Positions 34,664-63,143 of a stretch of DNA of 64,000 nucleotides are shown here, piece by piece. The position numbers and the translations under genes are program-made. Source of the DNA: Rostratula benghalensis (taxonomy: Eukaryota; Chordata; Aves; Charadriiformes; Rostratulidae). The stretch is taken from assembly GCA_013399305.1 (NCBI GenBank), contig VXAI01000013.1, forward strand, positions 2,843,833 to 2,907,832, read 5' to 3'. Within the stretch, counting starts at the first letter, position 1. Each line of letters begins with the position of its first letter. Below the pieces are notes generated by a model. The model was not told where the DNA came from and ran no database searches. It saw only the letters and a program-made list of their open reading frames with translations.

Positions 34664-37600
34664 TGAGGATTCACACCATTAGAAAGAACACGGGCTGAAG
34701 CCCCTTGTTCTGCTCTTCGGTTCTCAAGCGTGTGAAGATCCCACCTGCCAATGAGTCTTGGTGGCACAAAGTAAGATGTAAATATTAAACCCTTCTCAGT
34801 CACAAGAACTGACAATAAAAAGGCCCAGTTGCCTCTGTGGAGGACAATGTTGCATCCAGTTGTATGAAAAGCTCTCAGTTCTCCACCTCCCCGTATATCA
34901 AAACCAATTCAGCCATGCTACTGAATTGCCAAAGCCTTCTTGGATTGTTTACCACAAGGTCTACTTCATTCTCGTGATAACAATTTATTTTTTCTTTGAT
35001 TTGTTAGGGGTGGAGGGAATTCTTTTATATTCTGTGACATCTCCCTAAGTATGACTATGGTTTGCCTTTAAAGTTCTCATGCATCATTATTAGGACAGAC
35101 TGGATTTTAGAGAGAAATAGATACTCTGTGATTCGATACTAGAGTGATTTTGTGCAATTTGAGTGATTTGGATTTTTTTATGCAAATCAGTTTGAAGCAT
35201 CACAAGTGTCCTGGTGGAACTCAGTGTAGTAGCAGACAGCAGGGAATAGGCTGAAGCTTTAATGCTATCTTTCTTCTTTCCCATTTCAGTCTTGAACTTC
35301 ATTGTTTATATAATGGAGATAAAATTGCTGATTTTATGTAACTTTTTATATAAATCAGATGTTGGAAAGAACATAAAAATAAACACAAAAACTCCAAAAT
35401 GAACCATATTGAAATAAATGAGGCTTTTTCCAGAGACTTCAATGAAAATGGGTAAATGCAGAGCAGAAGAACATGAGTAATTTAAAGCAGGACTGCTGGC
35501 AAAGAATACATATCCTCAGAACTCAGCCTGAGTGAGTCAAGGCCTCTGTCTAGAAAAACAAGCTCCAGAGTAGTTGATATTAATCCTGGTTCTTTGCTAA
35601 ATGGCAAGGCTGGGAACAACCAAGAACCAGCCATGATCTCTGCACTGTCAATAGGGGCCATGGGAAAGACAGGCTACACCCTGCACAGACAAGGCAGAGG
35701 TACAGAAGCAGGAGATATGGAGGTAGGAGGCTCTCCATCAGCATCTCTGCTCTGCTGGCACTTCAGAAAACAAGCAATCTGGGGGCAACCTCTAGCAATT
35801 CAGCCCCTGCAGAAGCATTTGGCCTCTTGTAGCTGCTGGAAAGCAGAGCTGGCAGTATAGGAACACATTTCCAAATTCCTTCTGGATGCCGAATATCTAA
35901 TGGCATAAAGCACAAACCATGCAATACAAACCAGTAAATCATCTTATGCATACAGTGGCACACACAACTTATTTTCCCTTTCCAGAACATAGAGTGGTAA
36001 GAATCCCTGCGAACACTGGTTGCATGGATTTTAGCTTTCACAGTTCACCATAAGCAGAGGAGAAAAGAACAGGCCCATTTAAACCTAAACTCTCTGCCCT
36101 TTGTTTGAGGAAATGGCCACTACCAAGTATCTATTCAGGAGATGTTTCTTGGATTAGGAGCTACAGCAGATTCTAAAAATGCAGTCAGTTAGGAGGAAAA
36201 TTGCTCAAATAAAAGCCCCAAAGCAGTATCAGTTTTATATTTTTCTCCAGATACAGTATCTCTTTACAGGACAGAAAAGAATAATTATACCTTGTTCACT
36301 AAAGAGATTATAACTTTTGAACAAATGAAACAGAAAGTAGGAAATAAATGTTAATAAACATACTCTGGGGAAAACTCCACTAAGCATTCCCTAAGGGTAT
36401 TTTACATCTGTTGACCTCTCCTGTCTTGAAAAAGGAAGCATGGAAAGCAATTTTTGCTTACATTTGATGGTCATAACCTGGTATTAACAGAAGAGTGATT
36501 ACAAAGTAATTGGTCAATACAATTGGTCTTGGTGGGCATTTCTTTCCTGATGGCTTAAAACAAGCAGGAATGGTTTTCCTTTCCCATGAATCTGATTCAT
36601 CGTAACCCATTCAGCTCTATCGTTGTTACTTCACTCCTTGGCTGTTTTCCTTATAAATGTGTAAGCAGAAGAACAGACTGTGAAATACCTCATATTAGCA
36701 TTACTCAGGTAAGAGCAGATAAGGGCAAAACAAATAATCCAAAACTCATCTTTGGAAGATACTTTACCTTAGATACTACTATTCATGAAATGGATGATAC
36801 TAACATTTTCTCCTGCCAGTCTCTCCCTGAGGGACTTCCCACTCAGTAATAAACAAAAGTACTTCTAACATTAAAAATAAAAAAAAACCAACAGGAAATC
36901 ATTATAAATCAATTCAGTTGCCAGGGAAGCCTGCCTACTCCAGTTTCTGAAACTAATTTAGAATTTATTATTTTGATCTCACAGATTCTGTTCAGAAACA
37001 CAAGACCCAGATCGCAAAACATGCTTTTCTTTTTTTTTTTTTCTTTTTTTTTTAATCTGAGAAACTCCTTTAACTCTAACTATAATTGACAGTGATTTAC
37101 ACACAAACCAACTGATTACATGGTCAGTCTAAAGCTGTAATTCCAGGTATGGATTAGATACAAATTTACTTTTTCAAACAGGGAATAGAAAAAAGAAGGA
37201 GCACATGACCGAGGCAAAACATAGGCAAGGAATGTGATGGAGAGGGACAAACAGACAAATATTCTGTTGATCTACATCTAGTTGGTATGAAGTCATATCC
37301 AAGATTTAAAGATGGCCACTGTGAGGTTGCTGGTTAACTAAATCATCAGGAAATCAGTATTTTTTTTTAAATCAATGGATGTTCTAGTATTTAATCAGAT
37401 ACCAGCCACAGCCAGCACAAGGGAAGAGGCCAAAGGAGACAACCTCTTCCAGCACTGAGTTAGCTCAGCTGCTTTGCCTTGTGTCTATCTCCCCTTTCAG
37501 CTGCTGAATGGCAGGAAAGATCTAAAAAACTTGTACCAACTCAAACCTACCCCTTCAGAACATACATGCACATGCAAAAACACTTAGGCACAGTCCATTT

Positions 37601-39776
37601 GACAGAGACATTTTGGGATATGAAGAGAGTTCTGCATTCTTGTTATTGGGGGAGGGGAGGAGAGGACAGTGCACCACTTCCAATTTCCCCCTTCTCCTCT
37701 CCTAGCTAAATTAGTAGCTGTGGAAGGCTCATGCACCAGGTGCACACAATTTCACTTTTTCAGAAGATGCTTTAGCCAGATTTGTTTGTTTATTTTACTT
37801 AGGACTTCTTTTTTTCTTTTCTTTCTTCTAAGCTAGAACCTTAACTCATGTTGTAAACTAAGCAGTAACCTGCAGCATTAATTCTGTGGAACACAGCTAG
37901 GCAGGAAAGGGCCCTCTCCACCATTCCAAGCAGAAACCCTTATAACATGGCACATTCATTATTATCTCACCAAGCTGACCTCACAGTGGGCTGTGATTCT
38001 TGTCCCTTGAACACGCTTCCCAGCTGTGCTGTGCACACAGATCATCTACCAGCAAACCATAGCTAAAGCTACAAGCAATCAAGATTTATTCTGTGTCAGA
38101 TACCAACATGTAAAATCACTGGGGAAAGAAGGGCTGACAGTAGCAGAAGCCACAGGAGGTGTTGCTTTGAATCACAAAAGCATTTACCCAGAGAGTGAGA
38201 TTTACAGTGAAGCCTTCTCTGCCTGAGAAAGGCTTCTCATTCCAGCAGTCAACCCTGCTTCTTACCTTCACGATTTTCCTTCTTGCATGGGATACAAAAA
38301 TTCAACCTCCAGAGTGGTATCCATGGTGGGCCTTCTAGTTTCCTAGGTGTGCAGGGGAAAGTCCTAGCACCTGGCAGATTGTGCAGTCCCCGCTGTGCTG
38401 AACAAGGCAGGAAGAGAGTCTGGGCCAGGCAGGGAGAGCCCAGGGGTATTCATCTTCACTGGAAAGCAGAAGCTATGGCTATGGTAGATCTATGACCTCT
38501 TTTCTTATTCCCATCTCTTCCTTCCCCTTGTTAATCTAAAATGACTCAAAAAACCTCAGATACAGTCATATATCTCAACTGTTCACTGTCAATCCAAATC
38601 CTAACTTAATCATAGTGCTTAGCCTATTTAGTTCTCCTCTTTCCTTTTGGTCTGGACCAAAAACATACACTATTTCAGGTGAATGGAGAGGTTGCTGAAT
38701 ATATTCTCTTAAGAAGCACTGCTATAAATTTGAGAGAGTATTCCCAATGTATTAAAATGCCATAATAATTATCAGCTTTCCCAAAAACAAAAGAAAACAT
38801 GCAACCATACCGGAAGGGCTCTGCATTGTGCATACCTTTCTCTTTCTTTATTTCCACTCCCCAAAAGCAAAGAAACAAGCTTTTCAGCAAGCTCTGAATG
38901 AAAGATTTGGGTTATTTCAGATTAAAGAAGAATTAACCTCAAAGTCTAGAACCTTTCAAAATTCAACAATAAAACAAAAGAAACAGAAAAATACCAAAAC
39001 AAAATCCCACCACCTTGTCAGCAGCTATCTTCTTAGTTATACCAAAAAGCCTATTAACATGGAAATTCTTACAGGGTTTGAAATCTATACAATAATAATA
39101 TAAGTAATAATATGCATAATTGACCTAGGAGGAAAAAGTAATCTGTATGGGGGTAGATTTTGTGTCTGGCCATTCAGAAAGAGCCCCTTCCCCATTCAAC
39201 AGCCCAGAAATGGAAGCCAGTCCACAGAAGAATAGTCTGCTTTTACCTCTCCAATTAGAATGTCAATCCACATTCTTGAGTTTCCACATAATAAAGACTT
39301 TTATTTATATAAAAGCAATGAGATGCAAAACAACTTCACAACTCCTACAAAAGTGAAGTATAAGCAAAAATATCAATTATGACTTGTACTCATAACTTTA
39401 CAAAAGCATTTACCAGTTACACTGACTGCATAACTGCAGTTACAACAATCTCTTGCAAATATATGAAGCCAACTACACATTGTCATATTTTACTTTGCCA
39501 TGAGCATAAATCCATGTGACTCATTACCTTTTACCTAAGGTATATTCTAAAGCAAGACTAGAATGCAGATACCAACAGAAAGGACACATGTGTTAAAAAT
39601 ATTACCAACATGTTTCAAGATTAGTAGAAAGACACAATATTTACTGTGTTATTCCATGGCTCCTACTGCTGTAACTATATTGCTGTTTATAAACTGAAAA
39701 GTTTTTAAGCCTTAATTCAAAAAGTTGATTTACTGTATTGGCTTGTACTGTATTGGTTGCACTTGCAGAATCCAAA
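34664..39776. other. Leader of the unknown gene, intergenic DNA and MLC1 3' UTR
   Basis: About 34,664-34,910 is a GC-richer stretch, probably the 5' leader of the gene to its left. MLC1 3' untranslated sequence should occupy the right part; a reverse-strand AATAAA near 39,300 is one possible polyadenylation signal, but others exist further left. A mixed T/C tract lies at 37,025-37,053. No further gene was seen. Confidence 0.4.
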
Positions 39777-57434
<17,658 letters not shown>

Positions 57435-58138
57435 AACACTTCACAAAGGCAATTAAATAACAATAATAATGAAAATTATGAAGAAAGATCAAAAATACAG
57501 TTTAGTTCCTTCACATATTCAGATCAATAGTTCAACTAGGTTTTTGCCTATTTAAGATAAAATCAATAAAAGCAATTTTTAGTAATGAGCTGTGTTTACA
57601 TTTCAAAATATGTAAGCATTCTACAACTTAATGGCATACTGTAAGTAAATTACATCCCTATAGCCACAGTTCATAATAATACAGTATAAACACCAAGAAA
57701 ATGCAAGTTTGTGTATCTATAATACCTCAATAGACTTTTATTTCAAGATCTAAGAACCATTTTTGTAGGTGTTCAGTTTCAGGTTAACTCTATAACCGAA
57801 ACTTTTTCTTTTCTTTTTTTTTTTAAAACTCTAGGTCAGGAAAGATATTTAAGCATGTTTAGATATTAACTTCCATTTGATTTTAACACTTCTTATCAGG
57901 TATTTAAAAGGACAAGCTTCGCTAAGAGTCTGATGAACTCACACTCACCATGACTCAGCTACAGCGAAATTTTTCTAATTTACCCAGTATCAACCATTTT
58001 TCTTGTTCACTTTGCCCTTTTTATGTTCACCTCACTGCCTACCAGCCTGTTCAAATACCTTGAGCAGTATCTTACGTTAGAATTAAGTTACTGCAGATTT
58101 TTCAACAGTTAAAAATCTTCATGCTTACCTTCAACTGA

Positions 58139-58230
58139 AAAGTTAACTGTCAGTTTAAAACAGTCTTGTGAACCCAGCTGCCCGTACACTTTGTGATATT
58201 CTCACCGATCAGTGAGTCATGCCGTCTTTG
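58139..58230 (-). other. MLC1: Possible MLC1 5' untranslated exon
   Basis: A good donor (GTTGAAG|GTAAGCATG) ends at 58,139 on the minus strand, about 700 bases upstream of the coding exon, whose acceptor lies just before the ATG. Human MLC1 also has a noncoding first exon. The right boundary is arbitrary because no transcription start could be located. Confidence 0.35.
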
Positions 58231-60400
58231 AAAAGTTCTCCCTTACTCTTTGGCTTTCAACAACATCTATTCAGATATGGAACAAAAGCACAGCAAAAAC
58301 TTCAGTTAAGCCAGGGAACAGGGAAATGCCTCCTGAATTTTAATTAACAGAACACACTAGAAAAGGACTGCACTACATTCTCATAGGGCTGCTTCCAAAT
58401 CAGACCAACAAATTAAAAGTTTCAAGTAACTTTTTTATTTGAGTACTACCCCTTACTTGGCATCTTAAATAAAACCTTCTTAAATAAAACCTAGTTTACC
58501 ACTTTTAGTTATTATAATAGCCAGTGATAACAGGGTACAACAATCTAGTTCTTTTTCCAAAAGAGCAAAAACTACTTACAATGCAGTATTCTCAAAATAC
58601 AGATAAAAATTCAAGTATCCCAAGAAGTTGGGAAATTGGAAAGTTAGAGGTTAGAAATCTATCAAGGATATTATCGTCACTGCCAATTTTTTCTTTACCT
58701 TTTTCTACTACCCCTAGTTTTCCAGAGTATTCAGATAAACCCTGCACACTTCACACATATCAGTCATGCTGACAGTCATACTTACAGAACACCATGATGA
58801 CTAAACAACAAATTTTAAACCTAGCAGGCAGCAGTGACATGCAACGGCCAGCGTACATTGGATCCAGTCCTCCTGCTTATTAAGCAATGAGGGGAAAAAA
58901 AAAAAAAAAAAAAAGAAAAAGAATGCTTTTATCTTGAAGATGTTGGCACCTTGACAGCTGCAGCAATGACAGGGTCTTTTGTGTAAACTTTAAACACTGT
59001 TGTAACCAAGATGCAATTAAATCTTCGGTACTCTGAAGGGCACCACCTTTAAAGTATGCTAGAAAAACATTAGAACAGCACTACTTCTCAATTTGTATGG
59101 ACTTTAGATTTCGCTCTTCTCATAATCTCAGGCAATACTGGAAGAATATGAAAATGTGAGAGTTGTTTTAACAGATTAAAACGTGGAACTTAATACACCC
59201 TACACAGCACTAGACACAGCTGTAAACTGTGTTAGAAAAAAGGAAAAAAAGAGACTGTGGAGCCAAGGAAAACTGTCTTAAGTAACCAAGCCCTTCTATT
59301 TGTCTGTTCACAGAAGAAATACCATGCAAATATTTCTATTATCTGTAACTTTTAAAAGACTACGGTTTAATGGAAAATAGGTAATACTTCACATTCTTTT
59401 CAATGAATGCTAGTCACTGGTTTGCTTTAACATAAATTACCATATATACAAAACAATTTAGGGAGACCAATTTTGGGAGATCGTCTTATTTTTTACACAA
59501 AGTTGGTGAGATACTCAGGTATGTACTTGATCTAATCTCTGAATAAAATTATTTATAAAGTTCTGCGCCACTGAAAAGAGCAGGGCTCAAACCCTAGATA
59601 TTTTTGCTCATATTCATGATTCAGCCAGTATTGTACCTGAAAGTCCCCTCTCTCAGGCATGGCACTAGAGTGTTTCTCTGGTTATACTGGAATTCCTTCT
59701 GCCCCCTTTCCTGCCCACTTCTCAGTATCTGCCATTTTCCTTTTTGCACATAATTGCTGTACCCTCTGCACTTGGCATCAGTAGCAGCAAAGTACACTTC
59801 ACAGCTCAGCTTCTACTCTAAAAATTTTCTGGGGCCCTTATTTTAGGTTCCCTTTCATATTCCTGATTCCATAAAAAAGTTTGGGTATACACAACCACAA
59901 GGCCAGATTTGGTAGCCAGAGGCCAAGTCACAGGCCAAGACCTTAAAATGCCAGGTAAGGAATGAAGGTGCTATACAAAAAGATTCCTCTCAATTCTAAA
60001 GTGTGCCTAAGAAGCCTACACAAAGGCTGCAGGAAATGTAATAATGCCAACAGAACTCCACTTTACCACGAGATTTCACCTCAGACTTCCTCCCAGGGCC
60101 ACGCATGTGCAGTAACAGCCCTCAGCGCTACTGAGATGACAGCCTGCCTAGGCCTCCTCACTCACAGAAACCCAGAAAACTGTCATACAGCTCGACTGCA
60201 ACTTCAGACAGCATCACCAGCAACCAAGAGGCTGGGCACACCCTTTTGCTTTAAACTTTTTGTCACAATCACAGATGACACCATCTTTTCCGTCTCCCCA
60301 CCTCCTGCCGACCCAAAACCCTACGCAGGGATGTCCTCCCACCCGCCTCTCCGCCAACCGTCCCACCCCTCGGCCCCATCTTGAGATGTTCAAGTGTTCA
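58231..60400. other. Intergenic spacer between MLC1 and MOV10L1
   Basis: AT-rich, with an A20 run at 58,895-58,914. No exon or known element was seen. GC content rises from about 60,080 towards the MOV10L1 island. Confidence 0.5.
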
Positions 60401-60461
60401 AGCATTGTTCAGTGTAGCAAGAATTGCTTTTTCATATTTATAAATGCAGAAAGCAAAAAAA
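60401..60461 (+). repeat. 61-bp direct repeat, copy 1
   Basis: Begins AGCATTGTTCAGTGTAGCAA and ends AGAAAGCAAAAAAA. A second copy at 61,373-61,433 differs at one base. The two bracket the CpG-rich MOV10L1 first-exon region. Confidence 0.95.
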
Positions 60462-60773
60462 GAGGTGGCCTGTGCCACCCCTGCTATGGAGCCAGGGCGG
60501 CGGGGGTGGCAACACCCCCGTCGCTCTCCGGCTCCGCGGACATCGTCCCGTCGCAGCTGGGGGCAGAGGCGCCTCAGAGGGGACCGGCGCCTCAAGGCGG
60601 CTCAGGCGGGAAGGCGGCCTCCTGAGGGGAGGAGGGTGACAGGGGAGGGGACAGCCGGCACCTGAGCTCAGGCCTACGGCACCTCGGGCACGCGGCCTGG
60701 CCTTCCCCACGTGACCAAGAGAGAGCGGCCTGAGTGGCCGGCGGCCTCGTGGGGCGCCTGAGGCGCGGGCGGC

Positions 60774-60816
60774 GGAGGGGCCGTTGGAGGGGCCGTTGGA
60801 GGGGCCGTTGGAGGGG
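60774..60816 (+). repeat. 12-bp tandem repeat in MOV10L1 leader
   Basis: Three and a half copies of GGAGGGGCCGTT, 50 to 90 bases upstream of the MOV10L1 start codon. The array is exact across the three full units. Confidence 0.92.
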
Positions 60817-60864
60817 CGGAGGGGCCGCTGGGCAGGGGGAGGTTTGTTGTGGGGCTGTTCCGGC

Positions 60865-60952
60865 ATGCTCGGCCTCTTCACTAAGGTGTTCTCCTACTTT
60901 TGGAGACGCGCAGGCAGCAAGGAAGGAGAAGATGAGAGGTGGGCGGCCTCAG
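60865..60952 (+). CDS. MOV10L1: MOV10L1 coding exon 1
   Basis: ATG at 60,865 encodes [18 protein letters not shown] then [11 protein letters not shown], ending in phase 1 at donor CTCAG|GTAGGA. An upstream in-frame ATG at 60,784 runs through the GGAGGGGCCGTT repeats and is not conserved with the human N-terminus, so the later ATG is chosen. An earlier GT at 60,939 (GAGAG|GTGGGC) is possible but would not give the Gly-Asp junction. Confidence 0.88.
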
Positions 60953-63143
60953 GTAGGAGCTCCTGGTCCCCTTGTTGCTGCGCGGTGCCAGAGGCAGGGC
61001 CTGTGTGTGGCTTCAGGGCCCTTGAGAGTTATCGGAGGGTCTCGTCCTCCACGTGAGTGGGGCTGAGTGAAGACTTGCTTCTTGAAAAAAGGGAATCAGT
61101 AAAAAAGCACTACAGAGCACGTGGGAGTGTGCCTAGCGGTACCTTTTTGCCGTGTTTTCTGAGCAGGAGAGGTTCCTGTTGCTGCTTAGGGTATGGAGTG
61201 AGGTGTGAGAGGAGTGCTGGACTGGTGGGTGAGGGATGCTTTGGGCTTTCCCTTGTACTACGACCTCAATAAATAAACCTTCTTCATCTCTCTCAGGTTG
61301 TAGAATGGAGATGATAGTGTTGCTTTGATGTTTTGAGGCTACAAAGTGATGTAAGCTTAAGATGCTTTTAGTAGCATTGTTCAGTATAGCAAGAATTGCT
61401 TTTTCATATTTATAAATGCAGAAAGCAAAAAAAAATTACTTATAGTATTAATAGTATTGCTTGTGACTGTGGCTAATATGTTAGAAATCTAAACTATCAT
61501 ACTTCAGTCTAGCTTTAAGCCTGAAGGTTTAGTGCAGTGCCGTTGAATGAAAGGTTTTTATATGTAAGTACTTTTAATTCAAAACACTTGAAACTCCTAG
61601 GTCTGTAGAGAAACAGCACCACATCTCAGTTCAAAATTGTATTAAATATGATATAAACAGATGTGAAAAAATAATTTATGTAACTTGTTCAGTTTTATTG
61701 TTTTCTCAGTATATAAACCTTAAATTTTTTGGGGTTCCCAGTGCAAATAATACCGAGAACTTTCTTTTGCTATAGAAAATCGTGAAAATGGTCGTTGGCC
61801 TATAGCTTTTGGGAGAAGCTGTTTATCTTGCAGGTATTTCTTCATCTCAAGTTTTTTTGAGGTATTTGAATATATATATATATATTCTCAGGTGCAGAAG
61901 GCACCTGAGATGAGGTAATCTTGGTCTGGTGGAACGGAGAGCTTTGCCCAGAACTCAGGGAAAGAAAGAAATGACTTCTGGAAGAAGGGACAGGCAACTC
62001 AGGAGGACAACAAGGATGTTCTGAGGTAGTGCAGGGAGAAAATTAGAAGGGCAAAAGCCCAACAAGAACTTAATCTGGCTAGTGTTGTATCAGACAATAA
62101 TAATGTTTCTATAAATACATTAACAACAAAAGAGAGCTAAGGAGATTCTCCATCCTTTATTGGATGCAGAGGGAAGTATAATGACAAAGGCTGAAGAAAA
62201 GGCTGAGATACTTAATGCCTTCTTTGCCTCAATCTTTAATAATAAGCCCAGTTGTTTTCCAGGTACCCAGTGCCCTGCGCTGGAAAGCAGGGGCAGGAAG
62301 CAGACTGAAGCACCTAAAGTCCAAGGGGAAATGGTTAGTGACCTGCTACCCCACATAGACACACAGGTCTATGGGGCCAGACAAGATCCCTGCAAGGGTA
62401 CTGAGGGTGCTCACCAAGCCACTTTCCATCAATTCTCAGCAGTCCTGGCCAACTGGGGAGATCCCAGTTGACTAGTGGTTAGCAGATGTGATGTCTGTCT
62501 GAAAAAGGCAGGATCAGATGACACTTGGGGTCCCTTCCAACTGCTGTTCTATGATTCTCAGAAAGGCCAGAAGGAGGATCCGGGGAACTACAGGCCTGTC
62601 AGTCTGACCTCAGTGCTGCAGAGAGTTATGGAGTAGATTATCTTCAGGGCCATCAGTGATCATTGTGGGCCCCTTCCAACTCGAGATATTCTATCACTTT
62701 TTTATTCAACTTAAAGAATGATGTTTTTACAAAGTAGCTTGTATTTAACTAGCTTTCTTAATTTGCTGAAACCATAACATGATGTAATACTTCAATACTT
62801 AAATGTAAAACTGTTTGGCAACTGCTGGTATTTATAGTTGAAGAAGAGAAGGACTTTTTGGTAGAAGGTATGCCATACCTAGTAGTATTCATTACTTGTT
62901 GCAAAGTTTTGTAAAAAAGTGATTTGTTTTTATGCCAGCCCTTTTCCTCTGAATGCAGGTGATAAAGAATTAAAAACTGTACAAGGAATAGTGACGAGAT
63001 TTTGCCATGATTATGGGATGATAGATGACATAATAACCTTCACAAAGGATGCTGTGGCAAAAAACATGCTGCTGGCTGTTGGACAGGAAGTTACTGCCAC
63101 TGTTGAAGAGGATAAAACATCAGGTGGCCTGAAGGCCATCAGG
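60865..63143 (+). CDS. MOV10L1: MOV10L1, first two coding exons (partial gene)
   Basis: MOV10L1 is the germline-specific RNA helicase of the UPF1-like SF1 family that feeds single-stranded precursor RNA to PIWI proteins in piRNA production. Only the N-terminus is in the window: exon 1 at 60,865-60,952 and exon 2 at 62,959-63,143, joined in phase 1 (S, then split Gly, then DKELKTV). The human protein begins MLSLAAKLVAFFWR and continues with [20 protein letters not shown], matching [15 protein letters not shown] and [20 protein letters not shown] here. The helicase domain lies beyond 64,000. The gene is divergent from MLC1. Confidence 0.92.
61373..61433 (+). repeat. 61-bp direct repeat, copy 2
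   Basis: Identical to copy 1 at 60,401-60,461 except one transition (CAGTATAGC for CAGTGTAGC). It lies in MOV10L1 intron 1, just downstream of the island. Confidence 0.95.
61870..61885 (+). repeat. (AT)8 microsatellite
   Basis: Eight AT dinucleotides in MOV10L1 intron 1. Confidence 0.9.
61930..62700 (+). mobile_element. CR1 LINE fragment in MOV10L1 intron 1, with nested CR1 tip
   Basis: From about 61,990 the plus strand carries the CR1 ORF2 linker ([20 protein letters not shown]), then 62,160-62,240 ([17 protein letters not shown]), the start of RT, and after an interruption GGGGAACTACAGGCCTGTCA at about 62,580. The 3' tip GGGCCCCTTCCAACTCGAGA ends at about 62,700. RT core and thumb are missing. 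Position 62,515-62,562 holds a separate CR1 terminus described under findings. Confidence 0.88.
62959..63143 (+). CDS. MOV10L1: MOV10L1 coding exon 2
   Basis: Acceptor CTCTGAATGCAG and donor CAGG|GTAAGA enclose 185 bases coding for [36 protein letters not shown] and [19 protein letters not shown] then GLKAIR. This is a small beta-rich N-terminal domain shared by MOV10L1 orthologues. It ends in phase 0. Confidence 0.95.

Larger units (their letters stand above)
60465..61060 (+). promoter_or_regulatory. MOV10L1: CpG-rich promoter island of MOV10L1
   Basis: GC content and CpG frequency rise sharply compared with both flanks, and the block contains the first coding exon of MOV10L1. No TATA box was seen, as is usual for CpG promoters. 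CACGTG E-boxes occur at 60,708-60,713 and 61,050-61,055, with a third at 61,118-61,123 just outside. Open frames on both strands through here reflect base composition only. Confidence 0.75.

Noticed and set aside
38275..38340. A minus-strand ATG in perfect Kozak context (CCCACCATGG) with 18 codons, near a good donor
   Set aside because: The frame stops (TGA) two bases before the GTAAG donor, and the only other donor (GTGAAG) is weak. It lies in the probable MLC1 3' UTR or intergenic DNA.
60784..60864. Upstream in-frame ATG that would extend MOV10L1 by 27 residues
   Set aside because: The extension encodes the GGAGGGGCCGTT repeats and has no counterpart in the human N-terminus, which begins at the later Met.
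60438..60881. 147-codon Pro/Arg-rich minus-strand frame across the CpG island
   Set aside because: Explained by GC-rich composition and the 12-bp repeat; antisense to MOV10L1 exon 1.
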